Origin: Comamonas fluminis
Lineage (GTDB): Bacteria > Pseudomonadota > Gammaproteobacteria > Burkholderiales > Burkholderiaceae_C
Assembly: GCF_019186805.1 (NCBI RefSeq)
Contig: NZ_CP066783.1
Coordinates: forward strand, 1-64,000
Direction: 5' to 3'
Length of the DNA stretch: 64,000 nucleotides
A model generated the notes under the pieces. That model saw only the letters and a list, made by a program, of their open reading frames with translations, searched no databases and was not told where the DNA came from. Positions 55,970 to 64,000 of this stretch are shown here, piece after piece (position 1 is the stretch's first letter; each line of letters begins with the position of its first letter). Made by a program: the position numbers and the translations under genes.

Positions 55970-56058
55970 CGCCTGCGACGGGCTTTCCCTGATCGGATTG
56001 CCCAGCGCCTTGCGCCAGAATGTTTGCAAGTCATTGTTCAAAAAGGAGCACGCAGCGC

Positions 56059-56196
56059 ATGTCACAGGATCACGCCCAGACCCATGAACCGCAGGACGCC
56101 GTTGAAGCCGTCGTGCCCTATATCCCCGTCATCATTCCAGCCGCCGGCGCAGTAATGATGTTCTTGCTGGCCTTCATCGCTGTGCACATGGCCTGA
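56059..56196 (+). CDS. 45-residue single-span membrane peptide
   Basis: A short gene encoding 45 aa: a hydrophilic N-terminus (MSQDHAQTHEPQDAVEAVVP) and a transmembrane helix (YIPVIIPAAGAVMMFLLAFI) ending AVHMA. AGGAG at 56044-56048 is well placed 10 bases before the ATG. It lies 90 bases after ilvA and is followed 27 bases later by a clear terminator, so a real short transcript unit is plausible. The composition resembles small respiratory-complex subunits, but I do not recognise the family. Confidence 0.6.
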   Translation: MSQDHAQTHEPQDAVEAVVPYIPVIIPAAGAVMMFLLAFIAVHMA

Positions 56197-56222
56197 GCAC
56201 CACTCGCGCACCGAACGCAGGA

Positions 56223-56247
56223 AACCCCGCATGGCGGGGTTTTTTTA
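56223..56247 (+). terminator. Terminator after the 45-aa peptide gene
   Basis: AACCCCGC, loop ATG, GCGGGGTT followed by a T run; 27 bases past the stop codon. Confidence 0.85.
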
Positions 56248-56323
56248 TGGCCGTCTGGGTTCTGAATGCTTATTTGTTTGCATATTTCAATGCTTAAAAC
56301 GCATAGATATTGCAGTCCATTTG

Positions 56324-56352
56324 CTGACAAATCGGAAGCCCCTCCCTAGAAT
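56324..56352 (+). promoter_or_regulatory. Sigma-70 promoter of pckG
   Basis: CTGACA (56324-56329) and TAGAAT (56347-56352) are separated by exactly 17 bases, close to TTGACA-17-TATAAT. The next gene start is about 160 bases downstream. Confidence 0.7.
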
Positions 56353-56512
56353 CGGTGTCCCACTGCTTTGGAATGCAAGGCAGATGTGACTGTTTCAGAC
56401 GGATTGCGAGCGTGAAAACGCGCTATGGAAGGTGGGCCTGAAAGCCTTTTTTCGAAGACGCAGCGGGCCTGCTTCTTTGAAAAACTGGTTTTTTCAATTG
56501 AAGGACTTCCCC

Positions 56513-58369
56513 ATGAACGCCGCTGTGCAAAGCCTGAACATTCAGGCTCCTGAATACGTCAAAAACCCCAAGCTCGTCGCCTGGGTCGCTGAAATGGCTG
56601 CCCTGTGCAAGCCTGCCAACATCCATTGGTGCGACGGCTCGCAAGCCGAATACGACGCCCTGTGCCAGCAACTGGTGGACGCAGGCACTTTCAAGAAGCT
56701 GCCCAAGCGCCCCGGCAGCTACCTGGCCTGGACTGACCCGTCCGACGTGGCCCGCGTGGAAGACCGCACCTATATCTGCTCTGCCAAGAAGGAAGACGCC
56801 GGCCCCACCAACAACTGGATGGAGCCCGCAGAAATGCGTGCCACGCTGAACCCCTTGTTCGACGGCTGCATGGCTGGCCGCACCATGTATGTGGTGCCCT
56901 TTTCCATGGGCCCTCTGGGTTCGCCCATCGCCCACGTTGGCATTGAGCTGTCCGACAGCCCCTATGTGGCCGTCAACATGAAGATCATGACCCGCATGGG
57001 TAAGGCCGTGTACGACGTGATCGGCACTGACGGCGAGTTCGTGCCCTGCGTGCACACCATCGGCGCGCCTCTGGCCGCAGGTCAGAAGGACGAAACCACC
57101 TGGCCTTGCAGCAAGACCAAGTACATCGTTCACTACCCCGAAACCCGCGAAATCTGGTCTTACGGCTCGGGTTACGGCGGCAATGCGCTGCTGGGCAAGA
57201 AGTGCTTCGCGCTGCGTATCGCTTCCACCATGGGCAAGGACCAGGGCTGGCTGGCAGAGCACATGCTCATCCTGGGCGTGACCAACCCCGAAGGCAAGAA
57301 GTACCACGTGGCTGCGGCTTTCCCCTCGGCCTGCGGCAAGACCAACTTCTCCATGCTGGTGCCCCCCAAGGCTTTTGACGGCTGGAAGGTCACCACCATT
57401 GGTGACGACATCGCCTGGATCAAGCCCCAGGCTGATGGCTCGCTGCGCGCTATCAATCCCGAAGCAGGTTACTTCGGCGTGGCTCCTGGCACCAATATGC
57501 TGACCAACCCCAACTGCATGTTGAGCCTGGACAAGAACGTGATCTTCACCAACGTGGCGCTGACCGATGACGGCGACGTGTGGTGGGAAGGCATGGAAAA
57601 GGACCAGGGCAAGCTGCCCGATCACCTGATCGACTGGCAAGGCAATGACTGGACACCCCAGATCGCCAAGGAAACTGGCGCCAAGGCTGCCCACCCCAAC
57701 GCCCGCTTCACCGTGGCTGCAACCAACAACCCTGCGCTGGACGAAGCCTGGGACGATCCCGCTGGCGTGAAGATCGACGCCATGATCTTCGGCGGCCGCC
57801 GCTCCACCACCGTGCCTCTGGTCACCGAAGCGCGTGACTGGACCGAAGGCGTGTACATGGCTGCCACCATGGGCTCTGAAACCACCGCTGCAGCCTTTGG
57901 CGCGCAAGGCGTGGTGCGTCGTGACCCCTTCGCCATGCTGCCTTTCGCTGGCTACAACATGAGCGACTACTTCCAGCACTGGCTGGACCTGGGTGCCAAG
58001 ATCGAAGCCCAGGGCGCAGCTCTGCCCAAGATCTTCACCACCAACTGGTTCCGCAAGAACGCCGAAGGCAAGTTCGTCTGGCCTGGCTACGGCGAAAACA
58101 TGCGCGTGCTGAAGTGGATGATCGACCGTCTGGAAGGCCAGGCTCAAGGTCAGCAAACGGCTTTCGGCATTGCACCTCAGTACGCCGAAATCAACTGGAA
58201 CGGTCTGGACTTCAACGCCGCTCAGTTCGACAGCGTGACCAATATCGACAAGGCGGCCTGGGCTGAAGAAATGAAGCTGCACGGCGAGCATTTCGACAAG
58301 CTGGCTTACAACTTGCCCAAGGCTTTGCTGGATACCAAGGCTAAGCTGGAAGAGCGCTTGAGCGCTTGA
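56513..58369 (+). CDS. pckG: Phosphoenolpyruvate carboxykinase (GTP)
   Basis: 618 aa from the ATG at 56513 ([15 protein letters not shown]), the usual length for the GTP-dependent enzyme. It interconverts oxaloacetate and PEP in gluconeogenesis. The kinase loop [13 protein letters not shown], with the catalytic cysteine, and the GTP-type features CFTLRIAS-like stretch ([12 protein letters not shown]), WEGMEKD and PLVTEARDW are visible. The frame is open 27 codons upstream without family similarity. It is followed 4 bases later by a GC-rich repeat and two strong terminators. Confidence 0.95.
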   Translation: MNAAVQSLNIQAPEYVKNPKLVAWVAEMAALCKPANIHWCDGSQAEYDALCQQLVDAGTFKKLPKRPGSYLAWTDPSDVARVEDRTYICSAKKEDAGPTNNWMEPAEMRATLNPLFDGCMAGRTMYVVPFSMGPLGSPIAHVGIELSDSPYVAVNMKIMTRMGKAVYDVIGTDGEFVPCVHTIGAPLAAGQKDETTWPCSKTKYIVHYPETREIWSYGSGYGGNALLGKKCFALRIASTMGKDQGWLAEHMLILGVTNPEGKKYHVAAAFPSACGKTNFSMLVPPKAFDGWKVTTIGDDIAWIKPQADGSLRAINPEAGYFGVAPGTNMLTNPNCMLSLDKNVIFTNVALTDDGDVWWEGMEKDQGKLPDHLIDWQGNDWTPQIAKETGAKAAHPNARFTVAATNNPALDEAWDDPAGVKIDAMIFGGRRSTTVPLVTEARDWTEGVYMAATMGSETTAAAFGAQGVVRRDPFAMLPFAGYNMSDYFQHWLDLGAKIEAQGAALPKIFTTNWFRKNAEGKFVWPGYGENMRVLKWMIDRLEGQAQGQQTAFGIAPQYAEINWNGLDFNAAQFDSVTNIDKAAWAEEMKLHGEHFDKLAYNLPKALLDTKAKLEERLSA

Positions 58370-58373
58370 CTCT

Positions 58374-58470
58374 CCCCCTGAGGCGCTGCGCGCCTTCCCC
58401 CTCTCTCTTCGGGAGGGGGACGACAGCATCGCTGCGGGGCGGCTGGGCCGCCCAGGCCTTGCTTGCTGTC
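58374..58470 (+). repeat. GC-rich 3' repeat, copy 3 (after pckG)
   Basis: Begins CCCCCTGAGGCGCTGCGCGC, 4 bases after the pckG stop, followed by a CCCCCTCTC...GGGAGGGGG stem, GCATCGCTGCGGGGCGG and GGCCTTGCTTGCTG. Same layout and orientation as the copies after boxB and boxC. Confidence 0.7.
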
Positions 58471-58492
58471 TCTAAGTTGAGGCTGCGCCCAT

Positions 58493-58527
58493 AAAAAAGC
58501 CCCGTAGATTTTTTCTGCGGGGTTTTT
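58493..58527 (+). terminator. pckG terminator
   Basis: AAAAAAGCCCCGTAGA and TCTGCGGGGTTTTT pair (one mismatch) with a T run. Confidence 0.82.
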
Positions 58528-58609
58528 GTTTGCTTCTGTTTTTATAGCTTATAGCCAGTGTAGTTAGCTGACTGCAGGCCAATTTGATTGAGAATTCAAT
58601 TCTGAATAG

Positions 58610-58645
58610 AAAAAAGCCGCTGGCCTTGTGAGCAGCGGCTTTTTT
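58610..58645. terminator. Bidirectional terminator before the 147-aa membrane protein gene
   Basis: AAAAAAGCCGCTG and CAGCGGCTTTTTT form a perfect 13-bp stem. It serves the minus-strand gene whose stop is at 58666, and backs up pckG. Confidence 0.88.
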
Positions 58646-58665
58646 GTGGAGAAGCTATCGAGTGC

Positions 58666-59109
58666 TTAGCGGCTCTGACGATCCATGGCGCGGGCCAGGT
58701 CGGCCATCAGGCGGGCGTCTTGCAAAGCGGCATTCCAGACGCGCTCGTCGGCAGCGGCTTGCTGGCGGCTCTTGGTCCAGGCGCGGTAAGCAGAGCGAAC
58801 CATTTGAATCGCACGGCGGGCAGGTGTGGAGAACAGAGCGATGGCGGCGAAAGCCATGGTCCACAGCACGACCCAGGCGGTCAGCATGGGGATGTTGCCT
58901 TGCAGCTCGGCAGATTCCAGCCACTTGGCGGCAACCAGCACCAGAACGGCAGCACCAGCGATCAGGTAGCTCAGCAGGGGCTGGCGTGGATATTCAACGC
59001 GACGGCGGGCGGGCGCAGCTGCGGCGGCCAGACGTTCTTCTTGCGTTTGATAAATGCGCACCTCACCGGGGTGCTCGACACAGTAGGAGTTGTAAATAAA
59101 GTTGCTCAT
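58666..59109 (-). CDS. Two-span membrane protein, unknown function
   Basis: 147 aa from the ATG at 59109 (MSNFIYNSYCVEHPGEVRIYQ). Two hydrophobic helices at about residues 48-63 (SYLIAGAAVLVLVAAKW) and 72-92 (PMLTAWVVLWTMAFAAIALF) with charged ends, then a helical Arg/Ala-rich tail (ERVWNAALQDARLMADLARAM). I do not recognise the family. Divergent from a LysR-type gene. Confidence 0.65.
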   Translation of the reverse strand: MSNFIYNSYCVEHPGEVRIYQTQEERLAAAAAPARRRVEYPRQPLLSYLIAGAAVLVLVAAKWLESAELQGNIPMLTAWVVLWTMAFAAIALFSTPARRAIQMVRSAYRAWTKSRQQAAADERVWNAALQDARLMADLARAMDRQSR

Positions 59110-59243
59110 GGCAGAAACCCTTTGACCCACGCTTTTGGCGACATGCCCGGGGAATAGGGTGAACTATAGGGATTACCCTAGTCATCTTCAAATTTATATT
59201 TTGAATCTGTAGCATTCATAGTGGTGATGTATTGGAGGCCGCC

Positions 59244-60224
59244 ATGTCCTTGAACTTTCGTGCGCTTGACCTGAATCTGCTGCGTGTATTCGACGAAGTC
59301 ATGTCCGAACGCAGCCTGACGCGTGCGGCGCACAAGCTCAATATCACCCAGCCCGCGGTGAGCAATGCCATGCGCCGCCTGCGTGAGGTGCTGGGCGATG
59401 AGCTGATGGTTCGCCAGGGGCAGGGCGTGGAGCCCACGCCACGCGCCCAGGCGCTGTGGCCTGTGGTGCGAGAGGCTATGCAGCAGCTGGAAGGCGTGCT
59501 GGCGCCGGACGACTTCAACCCCGCTACGGCTGAAACCACTTTTGTGATCGCCATGGCTGACGCCACCGCCGCAACGCTGATTCCGCCGCTGTATCCGATT
59601 CTGGAGAAAGAGGCGCCGGGCATCCATATCCGCCTGTTGCCGCTGATTACCCGCGACCCGCGCCCGCTGCTGGACGATGGTGAGGCCGACATGGCCGTGG
59701 GCTACTTTCCCGCCGTGCTGGCCGACCTGACGGCCCGTGCACAGGCGGGAGCTCTGGTGGCCTTTGATAACCGGCGGCTGTATGAAGGCGAATACCTGTG
59801 CGTGATGCGCAAGGGCCACCCGCTGGAGCATGTGAAGCTCACGCTGGACAACTACTGTGCCGAGCGGCATATGCTGGTCAGCTTTTCGGGGCGCTCGTTT
59901 GGGTTTATTGATGAGGCTCTGGCCTCGCTGGGGCGCTCGCGTGAAGTGGTGCTCACCGTCAACCAGTTCTTCACCGCTGCGCGCGTGGTGGCGCAGTCTG
60001 ATCTGCTCACCATCTTGCCGCGCCACTTTGCGCCGGTGACGGGCATGGGTGAACAGCTGGTTCTGCGAGAGCTGCCTTTCGACGTCACGCCCGTGCATGT
60101 GGATGCGCTGTGGCGCCGCCGTGGCCCCCATCCCCAGGCGTATGACTGGCTGCTGAAAACGCTGACCCGATCCGCAGAAATCACCTTTGCGAATGGATCT
60201 GCGCAAGTAACTCAGCACGGTTGA
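59244..60224 (+). CDS. LysR-family transcriptional regulator
   Basis: 326 aa from the ATG at 59244 (MSLNFRALDLNLLRVFDEV; GGAGG at 59234-59238). The N-terminal winged helix is typical (SLTRAAHKLNITQPAVSNAMRRLREVLGDELMVR, in shorter motifs), followed by a substrate-binding domain. The DLNLL form resembles the NodD/SyrM branch. Effector unknown. It overlaps or nearly touches the phosphoesterase gene, so it may be co-transcribed with it. Confidence 0.88.
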   Translation: MSLNFRALDLNLLRVFDEVMSERSLTRAAHKLNITQPAVSNAMRRLREVLGDELMVRQGQGVEPTPRAQALWPVVREAMQQLEGVLAPDDFNPATAETTFVIAMADATAATLIPPLYPILEKEAPGIHIRLLPLITRDPRPLLDDGEADMAVGYFPAVLADLTARAQAGALVAFDNRRLYEGEYLCVMRKGHPLEHVKLTLDNYCAERHMLVSFSGRSFGFIDEALASLGRSREVVLTVNQFFTAARVVAQSDLLTILPRHFAPVTGMGEQLVLRELPFDVTPVHVDALWRRRGPHPQAYDWLLKTLTRSAEITFANGSAQVTQHG

Positions 60225-60238
60225 ATAAACTAGTGGCC

Positions 60239-61117
60239 ATGAAGATTCAGCTGCTCTCCGATCTGCACCTTGAAGTTCACCCTCAATTCGAGGCCCGGCC
60301 TGCACAGGGCGCCGATGTGCTGGTGCTGGCGGGCGACATTGGCTCCTACCAGAGTGGCTCTCAGGTTCAAGGGGAATATTTCGGTCTGGAGCGCTTTTCG
60401 CCGCTGCCCCAATACGCCAGCTGGCCCACGCCAGTGCTGTTTGTTCCCGGCAATCATGAATACGACATGCAGGACTTTGACGAAGCCCGCATTCGCCTGC
60501 GCCGCACCTGTGACGCGCTGGGCCTGATCTGGCTGGACCGCGAAACCGTACTCATGAACGGTGTGCGCTTCATCGGCACCACGCTGTGGAGCGACTTTGA
60601 CGCCATGGCCATGCACGAGGGCGTGACCGACATTACCCGCCTGCACAAGCTGCGCGAAAAGGCATTTCGTGCAGCAAACTTCTATCTGCAAAAAACGGGC
60701 GGCACGCGCCAGGGCGAGCCTTTTCTGGCCGAGCCCATGCGCGAGGAAAGCCTGCTGTGTCAGGACTGGTTGCGCGCCGCGCTGCAGCAGCCTTTTGATG
60801 GCCCCACGGTGGCTGTCACCCACTTCGCACCCAGCTTGCGCAGCGCCGATCCGCGCTATGGCCTGGTGCCCGGCACGGCGGGCTTTTGCAATGTGATGGA
60901 TGACTGCCTGCCTTATGCCGATCTGTGGCTGCACGGCCATCTGCATTGCGCCAGCGACTACATCGCCCGCGGCCAGCGCGCCGACGGCAGCGACTGGCGA
61001 TGCCGCGTGGTGGCCAATCCGCTGGGCTACGCCCGCAAGGGTGAGCAGCAACAGTTTCAGCCTGCATCCGTGATTGACTTGAGCCAAGTCAAGACGCCGG
61101 TTGCTGCAAATCATTAA
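60239..61117 (+). CDS. Calcineurin-like metallophosphoesterase
   Basis: 292 aa from the ATG at 60239 (MKIQLLSDLHLEVHP). The dimetal motifs are in order: SDLHLE (DxH), LAGDIG (GDxG), PGNHEYD (GNHE), VTHFAPS and HGHLHC (GHxH). The family covers phosphatases, nucleases and cyclic nucleotide phosphodiesterases; the substrate cannot be told. It begins 15 bases after the LysR-type stop codon. Confidence 0.85.
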   Translation: MKIQLLSDLHLEVHPQFEARPAQGADVLVLAGDIGSYQSGSQVQGEYFGLERFSPLPQYASWPTPVLFVPGNHEYDMQDFDEARIRLRRTCDALGLIWLDRETVLMNGVRFIGTTLWSDFDAMAMHEGVTDITRLHKLREKAFRAANFYLQKTGGTRQGEPFLAEPMREESLLCQDWLRAALQQPFDGPTVAVTHFAPSLRSADPRYGLVPGTAGFCNVMDDCLPYADLWLHGHLHCASDYIARGQRADGSDWRCRVVANPLGYARKGEQQQFQPASVIDLSQVKTPVAANH

Positions 61118-61147
61118 TCTCAAGTGATCAACAAGGAGGATCTGACC

Positions 61148-61570
61148 ATGAAGATTTTGCTCGCCGTCGACGGCAGTGCCTACACCCAGAAAATGCTGGC
61201 CTACCTGACTTCGCATCAGGAAATGCTGGGCACCGGCCATGAATACACCATCATCACCGTGCAGCCGCTGCTGCCCCCCCGCGCACGCGCTGCGCTGGGC
61301 AAGGATGTGGTGGAGCAGTACTACGACGAAGAATCCACCAAGATTTTGCAGCCCGTGCAGGAGTTCCTGAAGGCGCGCAATGTGGAAGTGCAAAGCATCA
61401 GCAAGGTCGGCCCGATTGCCGACACCATCATCAAGGAAGCGCAGGAAGGCAAGTTCGACCTGATCGCTATGGGCACGCACGGCCACGGTGCTCTGGGCCG
61501 CCTGGTCATGGGCTCGGTCAGCTCGCAAGTGCTGGCCGGCTGCACGATTCCCGTGCTGCTGATTCGCTAA
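61148..61570 (+). CDS. Universal stress protein (UspA family)
   Basis: 140 aa from the ATG at 61148; AAGGAGG at 61134-61140 is the ribosome site. The ATP-binding loop MGTHGHGALGRLVMGSVSS is complete, so it is of the ATP-binding UspFG type. The fold begins MKILLAVDGSAYTQKM. Function is general stress protection; no partner gene indicates a specific role. Confidence 0.9.
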   Translation: MKILLAVDGSAYTQKMLAYLTSHQEMLGTGHEYTIITVQPLLPPRARAALGKDVVEQYYDEESTKILQPVQEFLKARNVEVQSISKVGPIADTIIKEAQEGKFDLIAMGTHGHGALGRLVMGSVSSQVLAGCTIPVLLIR

Positions 61571-61583
61571 AGATCAATACTGA

Positions 61584-61601
61584 TAGCTGCCTGCGCTTGA
61601 T
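61584..61601. repeat. Short intergenic repeat, copy 6 (after uspA)
   Basis: TAGCTGCCTGCGCTTGAT, one mismatch to the core, 13 bases after the stop codon and followed by AT-rich GTATATCAATATCAAAGCAG. Confidence 0.5.
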
Positions 61602-61698
61602 GTGCCTGTATATCAATATCAAAGCAGCTTGAAATCAAGGATGGATGAGCGACTCCAGCTACAAAAATCAAGATACCTCCGTTTGACTTGAAAATTCC

Positions 61699-61729
61699 CA
61701 AGGCCGTGCTGCAAAGCGCGGCCTTTTTT
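61699..61729. terminator. Bidirectional terminator between uspA and the argP-like gene
   Basis: AAGGCCGTGCT and AGCGCGGCCTTTTTT form a stem with one mismatch between convergent genes. Confidence 0.75.
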
Positions 61730-61752
61730 CTGGGCGCTTCATCAACAGGAAT

Positions 61753-62667
61753 TCATGGCGCGTTCAGCAACTCTCGCGCCTTTGAGAGCAGGGCCTGACT
61801 CACCCGCGTCAGCACGCGTGACTCCAGATTCCAGCAGTGCCAGAACAGCGCAATCGGCAGCGCATGGCCGGGCGCTGCATCGACCAGATCACCGGCCTGC
61901 AGCGCTGGCTGCACCAGCAACTCCGGCAGCACCGCAAGCCCCCAGCCAGCGCGCACCGCACGCACCTGCGCTTCGCAACTGGGCAGCAGAATCTGGTGCT
62001 GCAGCGACAGCTTTTTCAGTCCTAAAAAACGTGCCACAAACTCCGCCTGCATATCGTCCTTGCGGTTGAAGGACAGATAGGGCAGCTGGTTGAAGTTCTT
62101 GCGCGTCAGCCCCTGCGGTAGCTTCTCCTGTGCGAATTCGGCCGATGCCACGGCCACATAGCGCATGGCGCCCAGCGGCTGCACCGTGCAGCCCCTCAGT
62201 GCCTGATTCAGCGTGGTCACGCAGCCCATGACTTGACCGGATCTCAGCAACTCCTGCGTGAAGTCCTGATCGTCCACCACCACTTCCAGCGGCAGGCCGC
62301 TGCGCACCAGCTCATCAAGCGCCGTCATGGCCCAGGTGGCAATGCTGTCGGCATTGATGGCGATGGAGACAATCTCGCCCGCCAGGCTCTGCCCCGTCTG
62401 TGGTGCCAGCTCCTGCAATTCATGCGCCAGATCAGCGCGCAGCAGGCGCAGCTGCTTGGCATGCTTGAGCAGCAAACGCCCCGCGCTCGTCGGCTTGACG
62501 GGGCGCGTGCGCTCCACCAGCACCGAGCCGACTTGCGCCTCCAGCGCACGCAGACGCTGAGATACGGCGGACTGGGTGATGTGCAGCTTTTGCGCAGCGC
62601 GTTCAAAGCCGCCTTCTTCGACGATGGCGGCCAGACATTCCAGTGCGGCAGGGTCCCAGGAATTCAT
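61753..62667 (-). CDS. argP: ArgP/LysG-type LysR regulator
   Basis: 304 aa LysR-family activator. The N-terminal ITQSAVSQRLRALEAQVGSVLVERTRPVKPTSAGRLLLKHAKQ region matches the ArgP type (VERTRPVKPT motif). ArgP controls argO/lysE export and, with lysine, several biosynthetic genes. Here it is divergent from dadA with 84 bases between starts, so control of D-amino-acid oxidation may be an alternative job. The LysE exporter at 34 kb is not adjacent. Confidence 0.75.
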   Translation of the reverse strand: MNSWDPAALECLAAIVEEGGFERAAQKLHITQSAVSQRLRALEAQVGSVLVERTRPVKPTSAGRLLLKHAKQLRLLRADLAHELQELAPQTGQSLAGEIVSIAINADSIATWAMTALDELVRSGLPLEVVVDDQDFTQELLRSGQVMGCVTTLNQALRGCTVQPLGAMRYVAVASAEFAQEKLPQGLTRKNFNQLPYLSFNRKDDMQAEFVARFLGLKKLSLQHQILLPSCEAQVRAVRAGWGLAVLPELLVQPALQAGDLVDAAPGHALPIALFWHCWNLESRVLTRVSQALLSKARELLNAP

Positions 62668-62751
62668 GAAATTTCCATTAGTAAAACTGATGAAACTGCT
62701 GAAAATTTAATGATGCTTTTAGTCTGCCGCAAGAGTGCAGACACTGGGCGC

Positions 62752-64000
62752 ATGAACATCATCGTCCTCGGCGCCGGCATTATCGGCATCAGCACCGCCT
62801 GGCATCTGCGCGAGCGCGGCCATCAAGTCACCGTGGTGGACCGCCAGGCTGGCCCCGCGCTGGAGACCAGCTTTGCCAACGGCGCGCAGATCTCTGTCAG
62901 CTACTGCGAGCCCTGGGCCAATCGCCAGGCGCCGTGGAAGGCGCTGAAATGGATGTTCGACAAAGAAGCACCACTGCTGTTTCGCCCGCAGCTTGATTCG
63001 GCGCAGTGGCGCTGGTGTCTGCAGTTCCTGGCCCAGTGCAATGACAAGGCGTTCGCGCGCAATGTGCAGCAGATTGTGGCGCTGGGTGCATACAGCCATG
63101 CAGCGCTCAAAGACATGGTCAAAAAGACCGGCATCGAGTTCCAGCGACTGGAGCGTGGCATCGCCCATTTCTACAGCAGCCAGAAAGCGTTTGACGAGGC
63201 TGCAGAAGGCGTGGAACTGATGCGCCAGTACGGTGTGCAGCGTCGCCTCGTCAGCCGCGAAGAGCTGCTGAAAATCGAGCCTGCATTTACGCCGTATTCC
63301 GATCACATCGCCGGTGGCACGTTTACGGAAACCGATGAAAGCGGAGATGCGCGCGTCTTCACCGAAAAACTGGCCCAGTTGTGTGGGGCAGCGGGTGTGA
63401 ACTTCCTCTACCAGCACGACATTCTGAGCCTGCAGGCCGCACGCGCAGGCAAGCCCGCCAGCGTGCAGATTCGTGGCGAGGGCGGCACTGCTGCGCGCAC
63501 GCTGAGCGCGGATGCGGTGGTGGTTGCCTGCGGCTCCTACACGCCGCTGCTGCTCAAGCCACTGGGTGTGAATGTGCCCATCTATCCGGGCAAGGGTTAC
63601 AGCGCCACGCTGCCGCTGCTGCAGCCTGAAAAAGCGCCTGTGGTTTCCTCGATTGATGACAGTCGCAAGGTCGCCATGAGTCGTCTGGGCGATCATCTGC
63701 GTGTGGCGGGCACCATAGAGCTGGGCGGCTTCGATATGCGGCTGGATACGCCTACGGCGCGTGCACGCTGCGAAATGCTGGTCAAGCGCGTGGAAGAGCT
63801 GATGCCTGGCGTGTGCGACACGCGCCTGCCCGAAGAAGGTGGCGACCCGCAGTTCTGGTGCGGTCTGCGCCCTGCCACGCCCACCAACATCCCCTGCATT
63901 GGTGAGACACAGGCCGCAGGCATATGGATCAACGCAGGTCACGGCACACTGGGCTGGACGCATGGAGCAGGCTCTGGCAAGGCCATGGCTGCGCTGATGA
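62752..64000 (+). CDS. dadA: D-amino acid dehydrogenase DadA (3' partial)
   Basis: The frame is open from the ATG at 62752 to the window end (416 codons). It is a membrane-associated FAD enzyme oxidising D-amino acids (mainly D-alanine) to keto acids. It starts MNIIVLGAGIIGISTAWHLRERG (FAD dinucleotide fold), continues SFANGAQISVSYCEPWANRQAP, VACGSYTPLLLKPLG and GLRPATPTNIPCIGETQ, and ends in GHGTLGWTHGAGSG at the edge. E. coli DadA is 432 aa, so roughly the last 15-20 residues are cut off. Regulated probably by the divergent LysR-type gene. Confidence 0.92.
   Translation, partial: MNIIVLGAGIIGISTAWHLRERGHQVTVVDRQAGPALETSFANGAQISVSYCEPWANRQAPWKALKWMFDKEAPLLFRPQLDSAQWRWCLQFLAQCNDKAFARNVQQIVALGAYSHAALKDMVKKTGIEFQRLERGIAHFYSSQKAFDEAAEGVELMRQYGVQRRLVSREELLKIEPAFTPYSDHIAGGTFTETDESGDARVFTEKLAQLCGAAGVNFLYQHDILSLQAARAGKPASVQIRGEGGTAARTLSADAVVVACGSYTPLLLKPLGVNVPIYPGKGYSATLPLLQPEKAPVVSSIDDSRKVAMSRLGDHLRVAGTIELGGFDMRLDTPTARARCEMLVKRVEELMPGVCDTRLPEEGGDPQFWCGLRPATPTNIPCIGETQAAGIWINAGHGTLGWTHGAGSGKAMAALM

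Larger units (their letters stand above)
56197..56512. other. 316-base gap: terminator plus pckG promoter
   Basis: Contains the terminator at 56223-56247 and the pckG promoter at 56324-56352. The rest, to the pckG start, is a leader of about 150 bases with no obvious structure. An ATG at 56432 is in frame with pckG, but the residues from it do not resemble PckG. Confidence 0.5.

Noticed and set aside
57301..57330. CACGTG in pckG as a possible parS
   Set aside because: Only the central hexamer matches; the flanks do not fit TGTTTCACGTGAAACA.
56423..58429. 668-codon minus-strand frame opposite pckG
   Set aside because: pckG has complete family motifs in the + frame; this is its codon-position mirror.

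Overview
The window looks like the replication-origin end of a betaproteobacterial chromosome of the Comamonadaceae (Comamonas or Delftia type). This is inferred from gene content and protein flavour: dnaA-dnaN-gyrB, mnmG-rsmG-parA-parB, the aerobic benzoyl-CoA (box) genes, a sorAB-type sulfite oxidase and GTP-dependent PEP carboxykinase. No database search was possible. I saw no rRNA, tRNA, CRISPR array, transposase or phage genes.

Layout. 1-5.8 kb: dnaA (5' end cut by the window edge), dnaN, gyrB and a YkgJ-like protein, all +. 5.8-8.8 kb: a tight minus-strand operon of two glycosyltransferases with a diiron ferritin-like protein between them; no described function is recognised. 8.9-16.7 kb: a minus-strand czcBAC heavy-metal efflux operon followed by its response regulator and sensor kinase. 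16.7-21.3 kb: two AT-rich non-coding blocks rich in DnaA boxes on either side of a dinG-like helicase; the second block also has TAG/TAA trinucleotide runs next to boxes, like DnaA-trios. I read this as a candidate oriC about 20 kb from dnaA. 21.3-24.2 kb: PagL-like lipid A deacylase, Spy-like chaperone, a 268-bp MITE-like palindromic element and rdgC. 24.4-31 kb: thiolase, cueR-copZ copper pair, chemotaxis receptor, ene-reductase, GST and a BLUF blue-light protein.

31-37 kb: mnmG, rsmG, a LysE exporter, parA, a small hydrolase and parB, with four parS-type sites in and around the genes (a fifth, weaker one lies at 25.7 kb). With the DnaA boxes this makes 17-36 kb a replication and segregation zone. 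37-49.7 kb: metabolic and envelope genes, including an ECF sigma/anti-sigma/SorA/SorB sulfite module and two lipoproteins. 49.8-54.5 kb: boxC-boxB-boxA for aerobic benzoyl-CoA degradation. 54.7-64 kb: threonine dehydratase, a 45-residue membrane peptide, pckG, regulators, a phosphoesterase, a universal stress protein, and a divergent ArgP-like regulator with dadA (cut by the right edge).

Three dispersed repeat types are visible: the 268-bp element; a 70-100 bp GC-rich repeat whose three copies each begin 0-7 nt after a stop codon, in the same orientation as the gene; and a short TAGCTGCTTGCGCT-type intergenic repeat, some copies of which form hairpins.
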